The position numbers and the translations under genes are program-made. A stretch of DNA of 64,000 nucleotides. Source: Flavobacterium tiangeerense (GTDB lineage: Bacteria; Bacteroidota; Bacteroidia; Flavobacteriales; Flavobacteriaceae). The first letter of the stretch is position 1. Every line of letters begins with the position of its first letter. The notes under the pieces were generated by a model. It saw only the letters and a program-made list of their open reading frames with translations. It did no database searches and had not been told where the DNA came from. Shown here piece after piece: positions 26,940 through 36,211 of the stretch. The DNA lies in the NCBI RefSeq assembly GCF_007830355.1, contig NZ_VLKO01000001.1, positions 305,899-369,898 of the forward strand, written 5' to 3'.

Positions 26940-28775
26940 TTAATTTTTGATAATTATTTTTTTGCCGAAATTTTTATTGTCTTTTGTAGTCAACTTCACA
27001 ATATAAATACCATCTCCATAACTGGCTGTTGAAAAAGTTAAAGTTGCTTGATCACCCAAATCATCTTGGACAAAAATCAATTTTCCTGCCACATCATAGA
27101 TTCCGCAAGATGCTAATTCTATTGAGTTTGGATTGCTTATTGTTAAGCTTTTTGAAGGATTGTTTTGGTAGACCATAAAGTCCTCTTTTGCGTTAGAATC
27201 TACTCCTAATGTTTTGTTGTCTTTAAAAGTAATCTCAAATTGTGTATTATTTTTACCAGCCGGCAACACCATTTCATGAAAACTATTTTTGATATCATGA
27301 TAGGTATCTTTGATTTTGTCATGTAAATAAACAGCATTAACAGTAGGAACATTTACAATCTCTGAAACTGTTATTTTAAAATTAGCCTGTTTAGTGTTTT
27401 TGAATCCAATTGTGATTTTTTTATCTAGATCAAAGTTTACTGCATTAATTACATATTCAGAATCTTGCAAAACAAAATAAACATCAGCAGGAGAACTATC
27501 GCTTGATGACATAGCATCCATGGCGCGATCTACTCCATCTGTTGCTTGAGGAATAAATGCAAGTGCTAACTGTCGAACCCCTTGGTTATTCATTAAGGTA
27601 TTTAATCTTATTTGTGGTGTAAGCTCCGTACTTACCGTTTTATAATCAAATCCAGAAACAGATTGAATTTTAGACAAAAACTCAAAATCTGGATTCGTCT
27701 TTTTATTACCAGAAGTTTTTTCAAATTGAGAATTGTTTGCTACCCCTTCTTTTACAAAAACTCTATAACTGTTTTTCATTTCAACAGTTCCATTTACTCT
27801 TCCATTAATCATAAAACCTTGTCCAATAGGTGAAAAACGCCTTTGAAAAATACTCCCCAAACCAGCTATACCACCGCTATTTCCTGATCCATCATAAGAA
27901 TAAAAAGTAGCTGGCACATAAACGCCGCTGCTACCTAATGTTCCTGGGGAAAAAGTACCATAACCTCCCTTATAATCCGTAATATAATGGGAATTTACGG
28001 TTTTGTCTTGTTCCCAAAAATAAGCAATACCTGAACAGTTTGTTTGTTCAAGCAAGAATGCAGAAAGATCAATCGCAGATGGATATGGATTACCTGTGAG
28101 AGTGAACTGCGACAAGCCAACGGATATTTGTATTGTACCATCATTAGGTTTTCCTCTAAAATCATAACGTTGCTTACTTCCAGGGTTGTTTTGAACTCCA
28201 TTTACAGTTATCGCATTTGTCCCCGAAGTGCCTTTCATTGTAAATCCTTCACCCGCATTTATAGTTGCTGCAGAACCTACTGCCAACCAACTCGCATAAC
28301 TAGATGAGCCTATTAATTTATTAATCCAAAAAGGGGCAATTCCAAGCGGACTTGCAGTTCCATTATAGCTATTTGAGGCTAATATATTAGGCTCGTTAAA
28401 CCCAATAATACTAGTTACGTCCTTCAATTGACTTATACCAAAAGGGGAATTTCCTGTAGTAGCAGCAGCCCCACCTACCGGCGAACACCAATAATTATAC
28501 TGAAAATTATTTGTGGAACCTTCTTGATATACAGATAAACTACCTAAACCACTGTTGCCTGTGTTGGTTGTAGTGCCTTGTAAAAGTTGCGCACTATCTC
28601 TCAAATAAAAATTACTTGTAGCAGCTTTGAGTTCTAATTGCTCTTTTATAAAAACCAACTCATTTGTAGCAAATACATAACTATTTGGACTCACATACAT
28701 TTGTGCCTTACTTTCATTTTGAAAAAAAATGAATAGAAAAAAGAAAGCTCCTTTTTGAAGTATTGATGTGTTCAT
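26940..28775 (-). CDS. Secreted protein with T9SS type A sorting domain
   Basis: 611 residues with an N-terminal signal peptide (about 1-24, ending SKAQ). The body is Gly/Ser/Asn-rich and beta-rich, with no catalytic motif recognised. It contains FTLTGNPYPSAIDLSAFL and GQGFMINGRVNGTVEMKNSY, motifs I associate with flavobacterial surface proteins of unknown function. The last about 75 residues form the type A sorting domain: VYQNNPSKSLTISNP, GIYDVAGKLIF, SYGDGIYIVKLTT and a terminal KKIIIKN. This sends it through the type IX secretion system to the cell surface or medium. It is monocistronic with its own terminator. Confidence 0.9.
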   Translation of the reverse strand: MNTSILQKGAFFFLFIFFQNESKAQMYVSPNSYVFATNELVFIKEQLELKAATSNFYLRDSAQLLQGTTTNTGNSGLGSLSVYQEGSTNNFQYNYWCSPVGGAAATTGNSPFGISQLKDVTSIIGFNEPNILASNSYNGTASPLGIAPFWINKLIGSSSYASWLAVGSAATINAGEGFTMKGTSGTNAITVNGVQNNPGSKQRYDFRGKPNDGTIQISVGLSQFTLTGNPYPSAIDLSAFLLEQTNCSGIAYFWEQDKTVNSHYITDYKGGYGTFSPGTLGSSGVYVPATFYSYDGSGNSGGIAGLGSIFQRRFSPIGQGFMINGRVNGTVEMKNSYRVFVKEGVANNSQFEKTSGNKKTNPDFEFLSKIQSVSGFDYKTVSTELTPQIRLNTLMNNQGVRQLALAFIPQATDGVDRAMDAMSSSDSSPADVYFVLQDSEYVINAVNFDLDKKITIGFKNTKQANFKITVSEIVNVPTVNAVYLHDKIKDTYHDIKNSFHEMVLPAGKNNTQFEITFKDNKTLGVDSNAKEDFMVYQNNPSKSLTISNPNSIELASCGIYDVAGKLIFVQDDLGDQATLTFSTASYGDGIYIVKLTTKDNKNFGKKIIIKN

Positions 28776-29086
28776 AAGCTTTTAAATTAGAAAGTATTAA
28801 TTTTTTATATAAAAGCAGCTTTGCTAAATAGTTTTAAAATGTAGGTTCTAAAAATTCAAAAACAAAAGCATAAAACTGTTTTTCATTACCTAAATTTACA
28901 AAAAAAATAAAATACAAACAGACAAAAAAGCCGATAAAAAGTATAAATAATCGATGAAATACACTTTTTTAGTTTTAAAATATGTTTTTTCTTTCAAAAA
29001 ACAAATAGACATAAATACTAAAAGTACTACCATTTTAGTTCTCATCTTAAAACAATAACGAAATGAAGGAGGTATAAAAACGTATA
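28776..29086. other. AT-rich intergenic gap
   Basis: About 310 nt between the start of the T9SS cargo gene and the stop of the 112-aa gene, both on the minus strand. Long A and T tracts; no ORF, hairpin or repeat worth naming was seen. Confidence 0.5.
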
Positions 29087-29425
29087 CTATTTAAAAATAA
29101 ATTTTAAAAAATTAAAGAAAGTACGTTTTTTTAAGAAGTTTAAATCTTGTTCATGCGTATAACATTCCCGCTCAAAGGAAATGTTTTTGTAAGCGAGATA
29201 ACTATTTTTATAATGTAACAATCGTATGCAATACTCTAAAAGGTACCAAATAAAAAAAGGGAGAATTAGCAACTCGATTTGTTGCCTGATATGTATGCGT
29301 TCATGATTTAGTAAAATTGGATTTTCTTTATCTTTCTTGAATTTTACTATTACAAAAGGAAAAATCGTTAATCCACGATATCCTTTTGGAATTAAATATT
29401 TGGACACAATCAAAAACATTAGCAC
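29087..29425 (-). CDS. Small membrane-associated protein with HExxH motif
   Basis: 112 residues. HERIH at 41-45 fits the HExxH zinc-protease signature, sits in LLNHERIHIRQQIELLILPF, and precedes a hydrophobic helix (about 50-70). A further Glu-rich segment FERECYTHEQD (84-94) could give a third metal ligand. Similar small proteins are, as far as I recall, common and uncharacterised in flavobacteria. The short length makes real peptidase activity uncertain. An internal Met at residue 3 could be the true start. Confidence 0.7.
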   Translation of the reverse strand: MLMFLIVSKYLIPKGYRGLTIFPFVIVKFKKDKENPILLNHERIHIRQQIELLILPFFIWYLLEYCIRLLHYKNSYLAYKNISFERECYTHEQDLNFLKKRTFFNFLKFIFK

Positions 29426-29519
29426 TAAAATTTATAAATTTGTAATCATACAAAACCTTAAAAAACTAATATTTTGCGGAATTGTAAAATTATATTCTCC
29501 AAAGTAGTATCAAAAAATA

Positions 29520-29693
29520 ATGAGCCAAAGTAATGAAAATAAATTGATAGAAGGGGAAGATTTCTATTACACACCGGAAGGATATAAATGTTTTACCGAG
29601 AAACACCACCTTAAACGAGGTTATTGTTGTAAAAATAACTGCCGACATTGTCCTTACGGCTTTGATAAAAAAACAGGAACCAATAAAAAATAA
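29520..29693 (+). CDS. DUF5522 family small Cys-rich protein
   Basis: 57 residues, too short for most gene callers' defaults. It reads DFYYTPEGYKCFTEKHHLKR then GYCCKNNCRHCPYGF, with cysteines at 24, 36, 37, 41 and 44. The CxxNCRHCPYG signature and the YxxxGYxVFTxxyHL-type N-terminus identify the DUF5522 family, which probably binds a metal. A TAAATTTG box at 29435-29442 may be its -7 element. The function is unknown. Confidence 0.85.
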   Translation: MSQSNENKLIEGEDFYYTPEGYKCFTEKHHLKRGYCCKNNCRHCPYGFDKKTGTNKK

Positions 29694-29908
29694 TCACATT
29701 TTAGAATCTAAATAACAAACAATATTAGAGTGCTGGTTTAAAAAAACACATACATAAAATGGATATTTGTTCACAGAAATATAGAATCAAAATTCACAAA
29801 TCCTACCATAGGTCGGATATTCGTTATCCTTAGTTGTTTCATTTTTCACAAGAAGTAAGTGCTTCTTTAACGAATTAGTGTATAAAAAATAACGAAACAA
29901 CATTAAAA

Positions 29909-31915
29909 ATGACTTTTCAAGAACAAATAGTACAAGGAATTCCTTCGGTTTTACCAAATCCAAAACCTTATGATATAAAGCGATTAGCTGACCTAACGAC
30001 ACAAACCGAAATTAATCATGCGCCAAAGCGAAAAGAAATCCTTTCGGATGATGAAAAAAAATTAGCACTAAAAAATGCTTTGCGCTATTTTGAGCCGAAA
30101 CATCATGCAGAATTACTTCCTGAATTCAAAGCCGAATTAGAAACATACGGAAGAATTTATATGTATCGCCTACGTCCTGATTATAAAATCTATGCGCGAC
30201 CAATTCATGAATATCCAGGAAAATGCGAGCAAGCAAAAGCCATTATGTTGATGATTCAAAATAATTTGGACTATGCCGTAGCGCAGCATCCGCATGAATT
30301 AATTACGTATGGCGGAAATGGAGCAGTATTTTCAAACTGGGCTCAATATTTATTGACCATGAAATATTTGGCAGAAATGACCGAAGAGCAAACGTTAGCC
30401 ATGTATTCTGGTCATCCCATGGGATTATTCCCTTCTCATAAAGAAGCGCCGAGAGTAGTTGTTACTAACGGAATGGTTATTCCAAATTATTCCAAACCGG
30501 ATGATTGGGAAAAAATGAATGCTTTGGGCGTTTCTCAATACGGACAAATGACTGCCGGAAGTTACATGTACATCGGTCCACAAGGAATTGTCCACGGAAC
30601 TACCATCACAGTTTTAAATGGTTTTAGAAAAATTAAGAAATCGCCAAAAGGTGGATTATTCGTTACTTCTGGACTTGGCGGAATGTCTGGCGCACAACCA
30701 AAAGCAGGAAATATTGCTGGTTGCGTAACCGTTTGTGCCGAAGTAAATCCAAAAATTACACACATTCGTCATTCTCAAGGTTGGATTAATGAAGTGATTG
30801 AAAATATCGAAGAATTAGTTCCAAGAGTTAAAAAAGCTTTAGAAAAACAAGAAGTAGTTTCCATTGCTTATCTCGGAAATGTAGTCGATGTTTGGGAACG
30901 TTTTGACCAAGAAAACCTGCATATTGATTTAGGTTCTGATCAAACTTCATTACACAATCCTTGGGCTGGAGGTTATTATCCAATTGGATTTACTTTCGAA
31001 GAATCCAATGATTTAATGGCAAACAATCCTGAAACATTCAAACAAGAAGTTCAAAAAACACTACGTCGTCATGCTGATGCAATCAACAAACATACTGCTA
31101 AAGGCACCTATTTCTTTGATTATGGAAATGCGTTTTTACTGGAAGCCTCTCGTGCTGGAGCCGATGTTTTTGCAGAAAATCACATCGATTTTAAATACAA
31201 CAGTTACGTACAAGATATTATGGGACCAATGTGTTTCGACTACGGGTTTGGACCATTCCGATGGGTTTGTGCCTCAGGAAATCCAGAGGATCTAGCCAAA
31301 ACTGATAAAATTGCTTGTGGTGTTCTGGAAGAAATGATGAAAAATTCTCCTGAAGAAATCCAGCAACAAATGGCGGATAATATTCAATGGATTAAAGGCG
31401 CACAAGAAAATCAATTGGTTGTTGGCTCACAAGCCAGAATTCTATATGCGGATGCCGAAGGACGAATTAAAATAGCCGAAGCCTTCAATCAAGCTATTGC
31501 TCGAGGAGAAATTGGATATATCATTTTAGGACGCGATCATCACGATGTTTCTGGAACCGATTCACCCTACAGAGAAACATCCAATATTTACGACGGCTCA
31601 AGATTCACTGCTGATATGGCAATCCAAAACGTAATTGGCGATAGCTTTCGCGGTGCTACATGGGTTTCCATTCACAATGGTGGCGGTGTTGGCTGGGGCG
31701 AGGTAATTAACGGTGGTTTTGGTATGGTTCTTGATGGTACAAAAGAAGCCTCAAAACGTTTAGAATCAATGCTTTTCTGGGATGTAAACAACGGAATTTC
31801 AAGAAGAAGTTGGGCAAGAAACGAAGGAGCAATTTTTGCAATAAAAAGAGCCATGGAAACGCAACCTTTATTGAAAGTTACCATCCCTAATGTTGTAGAC
31901 GAAGATTTATTATAA
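29909..31915 (+). CDS. hutU: Urocanate hydratase
   Basis: 668 residues. Urocanate hydratase converts urocanate to 4-imidazolone-5-propionate in histidine degradation, using tightly bound NAD+. Seen: TYGGNGAVFSNWAQY, GHPMGLFPSHKEAPR, YIGPQGIVHGT, the NAD-binding Gly-rich GLGGMSGAQPKAG (about 256), FDYGNAFLLEASRAGAD, and the catalytic-region GPMCFDYGFGPFRWVC with its conserved Cys, then HNGGGVGWGEV. It is about 110 residues longer than the classical proteobacterial enzyme (about 557), as in the longer form I associate with Bacteroidota. No hutH, hutI or hutG is adjacent. Confidence 0.97.
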   Translation: MTFQEQIVQGIPSVLPNPKPYDIKRLADLTTQTEINHAPKRKEILSDDEKKLALKNALRYFEPKHHAELLPEFKAELETYGRIYMYRLRPDYKIYARPIHEYPGKCEQAKAIMLMIQNNLDYAVAQHPHELITYGGNGAVFSNWAQYLLTMKYLAEMTEEQTLAMYSGHPMGLFPSHKEAPRVVVTNGMVIPNYSKPDDWEKMNALGVSQYGQMTAGSYMYIGPQGIVHGTTITVLNGFRKIKKSPKGGLFVTSGLGGMSGAQPKAGNIAGCVTVCAEVNPKITHIRHSQGWINEVIENIEELVPRVKKALEKQEVVSIAYLGNVVDVWERFDQENLHIDLGSDQTSLHNPWAGGYYPIGFTFEESNDLMANNPETFKQEVQKTLRRHADAINKHTAKGTYFFDYGNAFLLEASRAGADVFAENHIDFKYNSYVQDIMGPMCFDYGFGPFRWVCASGNPEDLAKTDKIACGVLEEMMKNSPEEIQQQMADNIQWIKGAQENQLVVGSQARILYADAEGRIKIAEAFNQAIARGEIGYIILGRDHHDVSGTDSPYRETSNIYDGSRFTADMAIQNVIGDSFRGATWVSIHNGGGVGWGEVINGGFGMVLDGTKEASKRLESMLFWDVNNGISRRSWARNEGAIFAIKRAMETQPLLKVTIPNVVDEDLL

Positions 31916-31921
31916 TTTCAG

Positions 31922-31968
31922 GTTTCAAGTCAAACTTTTCAAACCTGAAACCTCAAACTTGAAACAAT
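31922..31968 (+). terminator. Possible terminator after hutU
   Basis: GTTTCAAGT near 31923 pairs with ACTTGAAAC near 31957, and the inner repeat AAACCTGAAACC allows alternative folds. There is no strong T run, so this is tentative. Confidence 0.35.
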
Positions 31969-31981
31969 AAAATAAAACATT

Positions 31982-32518
31982 ATGAAAACAATAAAATTTA
32001 TTCCCGTACTATTACTCTTTGTATTTGCCTCATGCAGTTCGGTTAGAGTGTACTCTGATTTTGATAAAAAAGTAGATTTCACTCCTTACAAAACGTATGC
32101 GTTTCATAAAAACGGAATCGACAAAGTTGAAATTTCACAATTAGACAAGAAAAGAATTCTAAACGCTATAGATCGTGAATTGAGTGCAAAAGGCATGACC
32201 AAAAGCGAAAATCCAGATCTATTAGTCAACATTTTCACCAAAGAAAGAGAACGAGTTGATGTCAACCAATTCAACTCTGGATGGGGTTATGGCTGGGGTT
32301 GGGGTTGGAGTCCTTTTATGTGGGGCGGACAAAATACAATTGCTAGCACTTCAACTGAGGGCACCCTTTTTATCGACTTAATTGATGCTAAAAAGAAAGA
32401 ACTCATTTGGCAAGGTGAAGGTGTTGGGAATTTAACTCAAAACCGAAGAGACAAAGAAGAGCGAATCAACGAATTTGTTGCTAAAATTTTAGAACAATTT
32501 CCTCCAAAAGAAGAATAG
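31982..32518 (+). CDS. DUF4136 lipoprotein
   Basis: 178 residues with signal and lipobox LFVFASC (Cys about 19). It begins SSVRVYSDFDKKVDFTPYKT, the DUF4136 hallmark, and has a central Gly/Trp-rich loop (GWGYGWGWGWSPFMWGG) before GTLFIDLIDAKKKELIWQGE. DUF4136 proteins are envelope lipoproteins of unknown role. Own terminator downstream. Confidence 0.9.
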   Translation: MKTIKFIPVLLLFVFASCSSVRVYSDFDKKVDFTPYKTYAFHKNGIDKVEISQLDKKRILNAIDRELSAKGMTKSENPDLLVNIFTKERERVDVNQFNSGWGYGWGWGWSPFMWGGQNTIASTSTEGTLFIDLIDAKKKELIWQGEGVGNLTQNRRDKEERINEFVAKILEQFPPKEE

Positions 32519-32537
32519 ATATTACTACAATCAAACA

Positions 32538-32567
32538 TAAAGCCTACCTTTGCGTAGGCTTTTTTTA
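32538..32567 (+). terminator. Rho-independent terminator
   Basis: Stem AAGCCTAC/GTAGGCTT (32540-32547, 32554-32561) then T7, between the DUF4136 gene and the haemoglobin gene. Confidence 0.9.
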
Positions 32568-32575
32568 TAGAAATT

Positions 32576-33010
32576 ATGATACCACAAACCGATATTGCTT
32601 CCTTAGAGGACATTAAACTCTTAGTCAATACTTTTTACGCTCAAGTGCAAAAAGATGAAATAATTGGCCCTATTTTCAACGAAAAAATAGGCAACCGTTG
32701 GCCGGAACATTTAGAAAAAATGTATGGATTTTGGGAAACTATTTTGCTAGAAGTTCACTCTTATTCTGGAAGTCCCTTTCCACCTCACAAACAGCTCCCT
32801 ATTGGCAAAGATCACTTTAACCGTTGGATGGAACTATTTACACAAACTACCAATCAATTATTCCAAGGGCCACTGGCAGATGAAGCCAAATATAGAGCAA
32901 AAGCCATGGCTGATATGTTTCATTACAAGATTGACTATTTCCTAACGTTGAAAAAAATCAGATTAATCCATCGTAACGTTATTAGCTGCAGCTATCTTAT
33001 TTTTATCTAG
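32576..33010 (+). CDS. Group III truncated haemoglobin
   Basis: 144 residues of the 2-on-2 globin fold. Seen: LVNTFYAQVQKDEIIGPIF (A-B helices with conserved Phe/Tyr), MYGFWETILLEVHSYSGSPF (the group III FW..LL signature), PPHKQLPIGKDHFNRW containing the proximal His, and DEAKYRAKAMADMFHYKI in the last helix. It binds haem and reversibly O2, NO or similar ligands; the role is probably detoxification or redox, as for the family. The last about 20 residues (LIHRNVISCSYLIFI) are unlike a usual globin tail and may be an extension produced by a late frameshift. Confidence 0.9.
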   Translation: MIPQTDIASLEDIKLLVNTFYAQVQKDEIIGPIFNEKIGNRWPEHLEKMYGFWETILLEVHSYSGSPFPPHKQLPIGKDHFNRWMELFTQTTNQLFQGPLADEAKYRAKAMADMFHYKIDYFLTLKKIRLIHRNVISCSYLIFI

Positions 33011-33025
33011 TACACAATCAATTCT

Positions 33026-34159
33026 ATGCGCAAATTACTTTTTTTAGTTGTTCTTCCTGTATTTCTTTTCTCTTGTGCCAATGTAAAACAAATCGCTGAA
33101 CACATTCACATCCCGAAATTAAAACTATTAAACACTATTGAAATTCCGTTTGATACCCAAATTCAAAACACCAAAATTGGTGGCTTATCTGGTATTGATT
33201 ATGATCCAAAAAAAGAGTTGTATTACATCATTTCCGATGATCGATCGATTTTTAATGAGGCTCGTTATTACACTGCCACCATTGCTTTGGAAAATGACCT
33301 TCTAAAAAATGTCATGTTTCAAAGTGTAAGTACTTTAAAAAACGAAACCGGAAAAGTATATGGCAACTGGAACACTACACGAAACACATCAACAGATCCA
33401 GAAGACATCCGATTTAATCCAAAAACAAACACTTTAGTATGGAGCAGCGAAGGAGCTCGAGTAGTGACCGCAGATAAGGAAATTTTGCAAAACCCTGCCT
33501 TGAACTTCATGACTACAAAAGGTGATTTTATAGGAAATGTAACACTACCAGAAAATCTAAAAATGCAAAAAATAGAAAAAGGTCCAAGAAACAATGGCAC
33601 TTTGGAAGGTCTTACTTTTGATAAAAACTATAAAAACATTTACACCAATATTGAGGAACCGCTATTTGAGGATGGTAACCAAGCCATAACTAGCAAAGGA
33701 GGTTTAATAAGGTTGTACCAGTTTAATGCCAAAACTGGAAGAAATACAGCTCAATACGGCTATCTTTTAGAACCTATTGCCCGCGAACCCAATCCGAGTG
33801 GTGCTTTTGCTGTCAATGGAATTTCGGCAATTCAGTATTACAGTAAAAACAAACTTCTTGTTGTGGAACGCTCCTACTCTACGGGAACACAAGAATGCAC
33901 CGTAAAAGTTTTTTTGTGTGATCTAAAAAAAGCAACTAATGTTAAAAATAACTCCTCCTTACTGAATCAAAACATACAATTGGGATCTAAAAAACTGGTT
34001 CTAAACATGGATGATTTGGGAATTTTTATTGATAATATCGAAGGAATTACGTTTGGTCCCAAGTTGGCTAATGGCAATCGATCTTTAATCTTGGTTTCTG
34101 ACAATAATTTTGCGGAAAAACAGAAAACACAGTTCTTTTTGTTTGAAGTGATGGAGTAG
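33026..34159 (+). CDS. Phytase-like esterase lipoprotein
   Basis: 377 residues with lipobox VFLFSC (Cys about 17). The motifs GGLSGIDYDPKKELYYIISD, RNTSTDPEDIRFNP, NNGTLEGLTFD and a late DNIEGITFGPKLANGNRSLI are those of the 'esterase-like activity of phytase' beta-propeller family (Phytase-like, PF13449). It is probably a periplasmic or surface phosphoester hydrolase. It starts 15 nt after the haemoglobin stop, so co-transcription is possible. Repeat copy C follows. Confidence 0.88.
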   Translation: MRKLLFLVVLPVFLFSCANVKQIAEHIHIPKLKLLNTIEIPFDTQIQNTKIGGLSGIDYDPKKELYYIISDDRSIFNEARYYTATIALENDLLKNVMFQSVSTLKNETGKVYGNWNTTRNTSTDPEDIRFNPKTNTLVWSSEGARVVTADKEILQNPALNFMTTKGDFIGNVTLPENLKMQKIEKGPRNNGTLEGLTFDKNYKNIYTNIEEPLFEDGNQAITSKGGLIRLYQFNAKTGRNTAQYGYLLEPIAREPNPSGAFAVNGISAIQYYSKNKLLVVERSYSTGTQECTVKVFLCDLKKATNVKNNSSLLNQNIQLGSKKLVLNMDDLGIFIDNIEGITFGPKLANGNRSLILVSDNNFAEKQKTQFFLFEVME

Positions 34160-34194
34160 GAAATCCGAAAATATCTTATCATTCGCAACTCCCC

Positions 34195-34341
34195 TAGCCC
34201 CGATTGCAATGGAAAGCTTTTTGAAAAAGCCGTTTTGATTTTTCCTGTTTATAAAAAGCGACCGCAGGAAGCTCTTTTATAAACTTTAGAAAAACAAACG
34301 GGTTTGCAAAAACTTGCAATGAAAAGCGGGAATTAGCTCCT
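34195..34341 (+). repeat. Dispersed intergenic repeat, long form (copy C)
   Basis: Begins TAGCCCCGATTGCAATGGAAAGC and ends TGCAATGAAAAGCGGGAATTAGC. The core AGCGACCGCAGGAAGCTC is at 34257-34274. The same core occurs in copies D and E with one or two changes. Arms are complementary (GGAAAGC-like and TTGCAATG-like segments). Non-coding, between two plus-strand genes. Confidence 0.8.
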
Positions 34342-34349
34342 GAATTTCG

Positions 34350-34357
34350 TATTTTTG
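34350..34357 (+). promoter_or_regulatory. -7 box of the aromatic amino acid hydroxylase gene
   Basis: TATTTTTG ends 24 nt before the ATG at 34382. It overlaps an in-frame TTG at 34355, which rules that TTG out as the start. Confidence 0.6.
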
Positions 34358-34381
34358 CATAAAAACTACACCGTTTTCGAC

Positions 34382-36139
34382 ATGAACACAACTATAGAAA
34401 GCAATCCGTTATTAGACCGATTACCAAAACACTTACAACAATTTATTAAACCTCAGGATTATAGCGATTATACGCCCATAAATCAAGCGGTTTGGCGTTA
34501 TGTGATGCGCAAAAACGTGGATTATTTATCTAAAGTGGCGCATAATTCGTACCTAGAAGGGTTAAAAAAAACGGGAATTGAGATAGACAATATCCCGAGT
34601 ATGTATGGCATGAACCGCATTTTGACCGAAATAGGCTGGGCTGCAGTTGCAGTTGATGGTTTTATTCCGCCCAATGCTTTCATGGAATTTCAAGCTTATA
34701 ATGTACTTGTAATTGCATCGGACATTCGCCAACTAGAGCATATTGAATACACTCCTGCACCAGATATTATTCACGAAGGTGCTGGTCACGCACCTATTAT
34801 TGCCAATCCAGAATATGCGGAATACCTTCGTCGTTTTGGAGAAATAGGCTGCAAAGCAATTTCTTCGCACAAAGATTACGAAATGTACGAAGCTATCCGA
34901 CTGCTTTCAATCGTAAAAGAAGCCGAAGGTACGCCACAAGCTACGATTGATGCTGCCGAAAAAGCAGTTGAAGATTTGCAAAATAACATGGGCGAACTCT
35001 CAGAAATGGCGCAAATACGCAACTTACACTGGTGGACGGTTGAGTACGGATTAATTGGGACGGTTGAAAATCCTAAAATATATGGTGCTGGTTTGCTTTC
35101 CTCTATAGGCGAGAGTGCGCATTGTATGACTCAGGAAGTAAAGAAAATACCTTACGATATCTCAGCAGCCAATCAAAGTTTTGACATTACAAAATTACAA
35201 CCGCAACTGTATGTTACACCTACATTTGCCTATTTAAATTTAGTTTTAGAGGAGTTTGCCAATAAAATGGCGTTGCGTACTGGTGGATTATCCGGTATTA
35301 ACAAATTGATTGATTCGAATGCTTTAGGAACGATCGAATTGAGTACTGGATTGCAAATTTCAGGAGTTTTCAGCTCAGTTATTGAGCATGAAGGCAAACC
35401 CATTTACATTCAAACTACCGGAAAAACGGCGCTCGCATACAGAGAAAAAGAATTAGTAGGTCATGGAACATTGACACATGCTGAAGGTTTTGGTAGCCCA
35501 ATAGGTAAACTTCAAGGCATCAATCTAGCTATTGAGGATATGAGTCCAAAAGACTTAAACGCTTATGACATACTCGAATCAAAAACGGTGACATTAGAGT
35601 TTGAGGGCGGCATTACGGTTAAAGGTGAAATTATTACAGGCTCCAGAAATTTACAAGGTGAAATTACTTTGATTCGTTTTAAAAATTGCACGGTCACACA
35701 TGGTGAAACGGTTTTATTCCAGCCAGAATGGGGCGTTTATGATATGGCGGTGGGCAAGAAAGTAACTTCTGCGTTTTCTGGGCCTGCTGATGTAAATAGT
35801 TTTGATTTGATTTCGCATTTGCCATCGAGTACTACCATAAAAGCAAAACATAGCGCTGAGCGTGATGATTTAGAAATTTTATATCAAACAGTTCGAAATA
35901 TCAGAGAAACAAAAGATAAAGAAACGTCTTTGAGACCCATTTTCGAAAAAATACAGAGCAATCATCCTAACGATTGGTTGCTTGCGGTAGAACTTACAGA
36001 ACTACTTAAAGACAGAAGCGAACCTCAATTACTGCAAGAAGTTTTGGTGTTTTTAGATCAAATGAAACTGAAAAGACCTGAAGTATCTCATTTAGTTATA
36101 GGAGGTTTGGACTTGATTTTTGATAAAGCGAAAGCTTAA
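34382..36139 (+). CDS. Aromatic amino acid hydroxylase (phenylalanine 4-monooxygenase type)
   Basis: About 585 residues from the ATG at 34382. The biopterin-dependent hydroxylase core lies in the first half: YGMNRILTEIGWAAVAVDGF, PAPDIIHEGAGHAPI (about 125-139) with the two iron-binding His in HEGAGH, EYAEYLRRFGEIG, and WWTVEYGLIG with IYGAGLLSSIGE, which supplies the Glu ligand region. It hydroxylates phenylalanine (or another aromatic amino acid) using O2 and tetrahydropterin. About 280 residues after the core (from roughly GLQISGVFSSV) form an extension not found in the short proteobacterial PhhA. This long type is, as I recall, the usual Bacteroidota form. Confidence 0.93.
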   Translation: MNTTIESNPLLDRLPKHLQQFIKPQDYSDYTPINQAVWRYVMRKNVDYLSKVAHNSYLEGLKKTGIEIDNIPSMYGMNRILTEIGWAAVAVDGFIPPNAFMEFQAYNVLVIASDIRQLEHIEYTPAPDIIHEGAGHAPIIANPEYAEYLRRFGEIGCKAISSHKDYEMYEAIRLLSIVKEAEGTPQATIDAAEKAVEDLQNNMGELSEMAQIRNLHWWTVEYGLIGTVENPKIYGAGLLSSIGESAHCMTQEVKKIPYDISAANQSFDITKLQPQLYVTPTFAYLNLVLEEFANKMALRTGGLSGINKLIDSNALGTIELSTGLQISGVFSSVIEHEGKPIYIQTTGKTALAYREKELVGHGTLTHAEGFGSPIGKLQGINLAIEDMSPKDLNAYDILESKTVTLEFEGGITVKGEIITGSRNLQGEITLIRFKNCTVTHGETVLFQPEWGVYDMAVGKKVTSAFSGPADVNSFDLISHLPSSTTIKAKHSAERDDLEILYQTVRNIRETKDKETSLRPIFEKIQSNHPNDWLLAVELTELLKDRSEPQLLQEVLVFLDQMKLKRPEVSHLVIGGLDLIFDKAKA

Positions 36140-36147
36140 AAGCAATA

Positions 36148-36208
36148 AACCGCAGATTCGCAGATTTTAAATACTTCTAAAAATCTGTGAATCTGCGGTT
36201 ATTTTTTT
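36148..36208. terminator. Long-stem terminator
   Basis: AACCGCAGATTCGCAGATTTT pairs with AAAATCTGTGAATCTGCGGTT (stem of about 20 bp, one mismatch), then A-T7. It separates the convergent hydroxylase and DUF4230 genes. Confidence 0.9.
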
Positions 36209-36211
36209 GTG

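Noticed and set aside
34194..34391. Minus-strand 65-aa frame
   Set aside because: Lies on repeat copy C and the hydroxylase promoter; non-coding.
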